Made by a program: the position numbers and the translations under genes. Positions 61,101 to 64,000 of a stretch of 64,000 nt of DNA are shown here, one piece after another. Below the pieces are notes generated by a model. That model did not search any database. It was not told the origin of the DNA and was given only the letters and a program-made list of their open reading frames with translations. The first letter of the stretch is position 1. The number at the start of each line of letters is the position of its first letter. The DNA is taken from assembly GCA_013350335.1 (NCBI GenBank), contig CM023540.1:34369925-34433924 (forward strand), read 5' to 3'. The DNA is from Chimonanthus salicifolius (Eukaryota; Streptophyta; Magnoliopsida; Laurales; Calycanthaceae).

Positions 61101-62011
61101 GTCCTATATGCATTTTGAAATTATCTCAAATTACTTGTCCTATTAATTTATTTTCACATTAAATCAAAGCTTTGACCTTCTCGATGAACTCCAAATTACA
61201 TTCCAAAATGACGGGAATACGACATTCTCTTATAAATTTTGACTTGTCCAAATGTGGTATTCTGTAAAATTTTCACTTCTGGCTCTCATTGTCTCAGTTA
61301 TGCATTGTTATATAGTTAGGAAAACATTATTGAGATTTTGTGGATGAATTCGATCGGTAGTATTTATACAACGAGACACCGTTTAAACCTCATTTTTTTT
61401 AATCAGATTTGTATTAACTTAGAGAATCTATTAATAGTCTTTTGGTGCGCTTCATGCGAAAACGATTCTTAAGAAATAAAAAATTTCAAAATGACAAAAG
61501 TATTTTGGGACAGAAGGAGTATAATATATAAAAAAAACAAGAGACGTGCTCAGCTGGAGAGGAGGCCAGATTGGAAGGAATCTTGGCGATGCTTTGCTGG
61601 AGAGCGGAGGAAAGAGGAAGGTAGGCGATGCTCGGCTAGACATGCTGTTTCTGAGACTGGGACTGAGTGGGTCTGACTCAGCCAAGTTCTTTCCTTATCA
61701 GTAATCATTTCAGTTTGACATCTCCAAACCATCTTAAATGGGCTTTTTCAATCTTAGTAATTAGTGCAACACCAACGTATGACGTAAAGTCATGCAACTT
61801 CCGTGGGTACAAAAATCTCACCATCATTTGCTTCCTCCCATTGCAGAAATGGACAGACAAACAGCATACAGTAGGATTTTGGAGAAACAAGTCAAAAGAG
61901 ATGAAAATAGAAGAATGAAAAGATGGATGATAGAATCTTCATCTATGTTTACAATTAGAGTTATTTTTTTAAATAGTTATCATATTAATTGAGGAAAAAC
62001 ACTAGAGGTGC

Positions 62012-62038
62012 TAACCCTACATTCAAAAAAAAAAAAAA
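62012..62038 (+). mobile_element. 27 bp A-tailed micro-insertion with 17 bp target duplication
   Basis: taaccctacattc plus an A run is flanked by AAAAACACTAGAGGTGC (61995-62011) and AAAAACACTAGAGATGC (62039-62055). The CATTC-poly-A end is like that of the A-tailed insert at 60128-60552. Confidence 0.7.
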
Positions 62039-62199
62039 AAAAACACTAGAGATGCAAATAAAGAGAAAGAAGAAAACCCTACAACCTATTACACCCGATA
62101 AGGCGATAAGGCCCGGAACAGGAAAAAGAAAAAAAAAAGAACCTCAATAAATGTAAATTATGACAATCCAATATACTCTTTCAAGACATGGATGATATC

Positions 62200-63405
62200 A
62201 TGTTTACAATTAGATTTAGCACTACTATTCTAATCATTTCTGTATGGAGTAGTGAGCCGGGACATGTTAGATTGTAGTGTTATAGAGACTTTTTAATTCT
62301 ATCGTAAATGTTTTTAGTACGACAGAAGATAAAATTTCAATAGGAGAGTATGGAAACAGAAGATGGAAAAGACATAGTTTACAAACATTAAAAAACCAAA
62401 ATATCGACATGAGTTATTTTATCTTGATAGAATTTTGAATCGATCTTAAATTTCAAATCTTTGAAATTATAAACACAGTGCAAACGTGTATTGAACTTGT
62501 AAACAATGAGATGCTCTCGAATTAGTCTATTTTATATACTAGTGGGGTTTTGAGGATGAATTAATTTCTAAAATATTAGAATATTGGAAGTTGATAACGT
62601 GTTTGAAGCGTGAAACAGAAATGAACACCAGGTCTTTTTCAATGCTGAATTATTGGTTTAATATAGATTTAATCAAAGGATTAAGTGCACGACTTTGAGT
62701 CCCCCACAAATAAAAGCTTAATTATGATGATAAAGATGCATCTATTCAATTAACTAATTATTTTTTTCCAAAGAGGAGCTTTCCATTACTATGGTGGGAG
62801 AGCTGTCTTGTGATCATGGATTATGACTTCTGCAACTTCTCTTTCCAAAAATGGTGGAATTAATAAAACTATACAGAAAGTAATCCATGTTGTAAGCCGT
62901 TTTCATCACTCCAGAAAGGCAAGTTACTAAGTCTTACACATACGTGAGGAAGTAATAAAAATGAGAATTAGATAGTATAGAAGATATTTCAGTAGATTGG
63001 AGTGTCCTATTAATCATTTGAAAGTTTAAAAAATAAGGAGAAGATGAGTTCTTTCAAATGATTGATGCCTTGGTATTCATTGTAAGTCTTTCCTTGTTTG
63101 AACCTTGCCATTAATGTTAAGGTTATGCCATTGTAAGCAGATGGTTGGTGCATTAGGTGACTACTGAAAATATTATTCTAAACCTTCTTATCTTAAAAGA
63201 GAAGCTTTTCGATCTTATACATTTATGAGGAAAAAAATCCATTCAGTCTTATAGACTTTAAGCCTTTAACTAAGTGGCCAGTTGTGAATTAGGTCAAACT
63301 TTGCTAAAGATTCAAACGTCAAGGTACAAAAGGAAGGATTCAAACCCTTGATAAACAAAAGCTCGAATAGCAATTCCAATACCTTGAACCACTCCGCTAC
63401 ACAGA
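62200..63405. repeat. Duplicated non-coding block, copy B
   Basis: This is the shorter paralogue of 58606-61100, about 3.6 kb away in the same orientation. It keeps the segment order but lacks the A-tailed insert found in copy A. A third, partial relative lies around 56950-57250. Confidence 0.75.
63329..63402 (-). pseudogene. tRNA-Ser(GGA)-like relic, second copy
   Basis: The minus strand reads GTAGCGGAGTGGTTCAAGG, then TATTGGAATTGCTAT, GAGCTTTTGTTTATC and AGGGTTTGAATCCTTCC. It is paralogous to 61022-61100 and lies in copy B of the duplicated block. About eight bases are missing between the D arm and the anticodon arm. Confidence 0.55.
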
Positions 63406-63459
63406 CGACTATGCATTTCCAATTGGCAATGTAGTTAAAATTCATAATGTCCGTCACTC

Positions 63460-64000
63460 CACAATCTACTATAATTCATAATGTACTTTTATATTTTTTG
63501 GATTCTACTTTTCCTTTGATTCTATTATAAGTTATGATGTCGGTCATGTTATACTTTGTGGAGTTTGATCATGAGAGATGTACTGGAAGATCTCTTTGGA
63601 GGTCAAGCTCCCAAACCATATTTTTTTAGGGAAATTTTATAATTTCACATTACGTCTTATGTAAACTTTAATTAGGGTAGTATATATTTTTGTTTTGTGA
63701 GAGAGAGAGCAAAAGATCTGTAACGAGAGCCGCCTCTTTTTCGTTCTTCGCCTTTGAATATACGTAAAATCTTTGTGTTGTGGTTATTTCTCTTTGTTGA
63801 TTTCTAATTTTTATCTTCGATATATCTGTTTCCGTGAGACAGGAAATATGTTTCTTCCCAACAGGTCACTCCACAATCTATCATATCTTTTCTTTTTTAA
63901 TCTCTCCATACTGTCAAAAGTCTTTCACTCTTCCTTGCACCTTCGATTTGCAACCTCTAAGTGTTAAGTGCCATTTATGGTCTTCTAATAACATAACAAA
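63460..64000. other. Intergenic right end of the window
   Basis: AT-rich with a GA repeat at 63698-63708. No gene or repeat recognised. Confidence 0.5.

Noticed and set aside
61501..61521. Stowaway-like terminal sequence (ttttgggacagaaggagta)
   Set aside because: Only one end is seen; no partner inverted repeat was found nearby, so an element cannot be delimited.

Overview
This window looks like nuclear chromosomal DNA of a seed plant, most likely an angiosperm. It is AT-rich and gene-poor. The genes have many GT-AG introns of up to about 5 kb, there is no operon structure, and introns and gaps are full of plant-type retroelements (SINEs, L1- and RTE-type LINE relics, three TRIM elements and one large solo LTR). 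All protein families seen are plant ones. The species cannot be named from the sequence.

Five gene models are supported. (1) 6734-9698 (+): a complete four-exon stachyose synthase / raffinose-family glycosyltransferase of 868 residues. (2) 24582-14197 (-): a complete four-exon clade-D-like protein phosphatase 2C of 369 residues, with introns of 4.9 and 3.7 kb. (3) 33526-53233 (+): a 16-exon gene for a plant type I membrane protein resembling Arabidopsis AT5G58100. Every splice site fits, but exons 4 and 11 each carry one extra base. (4) 55409-55890 (+): an intronless four-EF-hand calmodulin-like protein with a one-base deletion between EF-hands 1 and 2. (5) 57780-57457 (-): a small secreted-peptide-like gene of unknown function.

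Layout: 1-6400 is intergenic and AT-rich, with one SINE and scattered copies of a GATATCGGCCGAGATATC-type repeat. 6.4-9.8 kb holds the stachyose synthase. 9.8-14.2 kb is a gap between convergent genes, with a tiny TRIM element. 14.2-24.6 kb is the PP2C. Its first intron has been remodelled by repeated duplication of the exon 1/intron 1 junction and carries a long foldback. 24.9-33.5 kb is intergenic and contains a 3.35 kb solo LTR with a clean 5 bp target duplication. 33.5-53.2 kb is the membrane-protein gene, whose introns hold a LINE with a TRIM nested in it, a second LINE inside an inverted repeat, a complete TRIM, several SINEs and RTE-LINE tails. 55.3-57.8 kb holds the two small genes. 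57.9-64 kb is a duplicated non-coding block that includes two relics resembling plastid tRNA-Ser(GGA).

The genes show no functional link to one another. The best points for follow-up are: three single-base coding frameshifts within about 18 kb; amplification of an exon-intron junction and a long hairpin inside the PP2C transcript; a set of insertions only 13-27 bp long that still carry target-site duplications; two unrelated TRIMs sharing one palindrome; and the tRNA-Ser-like relics in the duplicated block.
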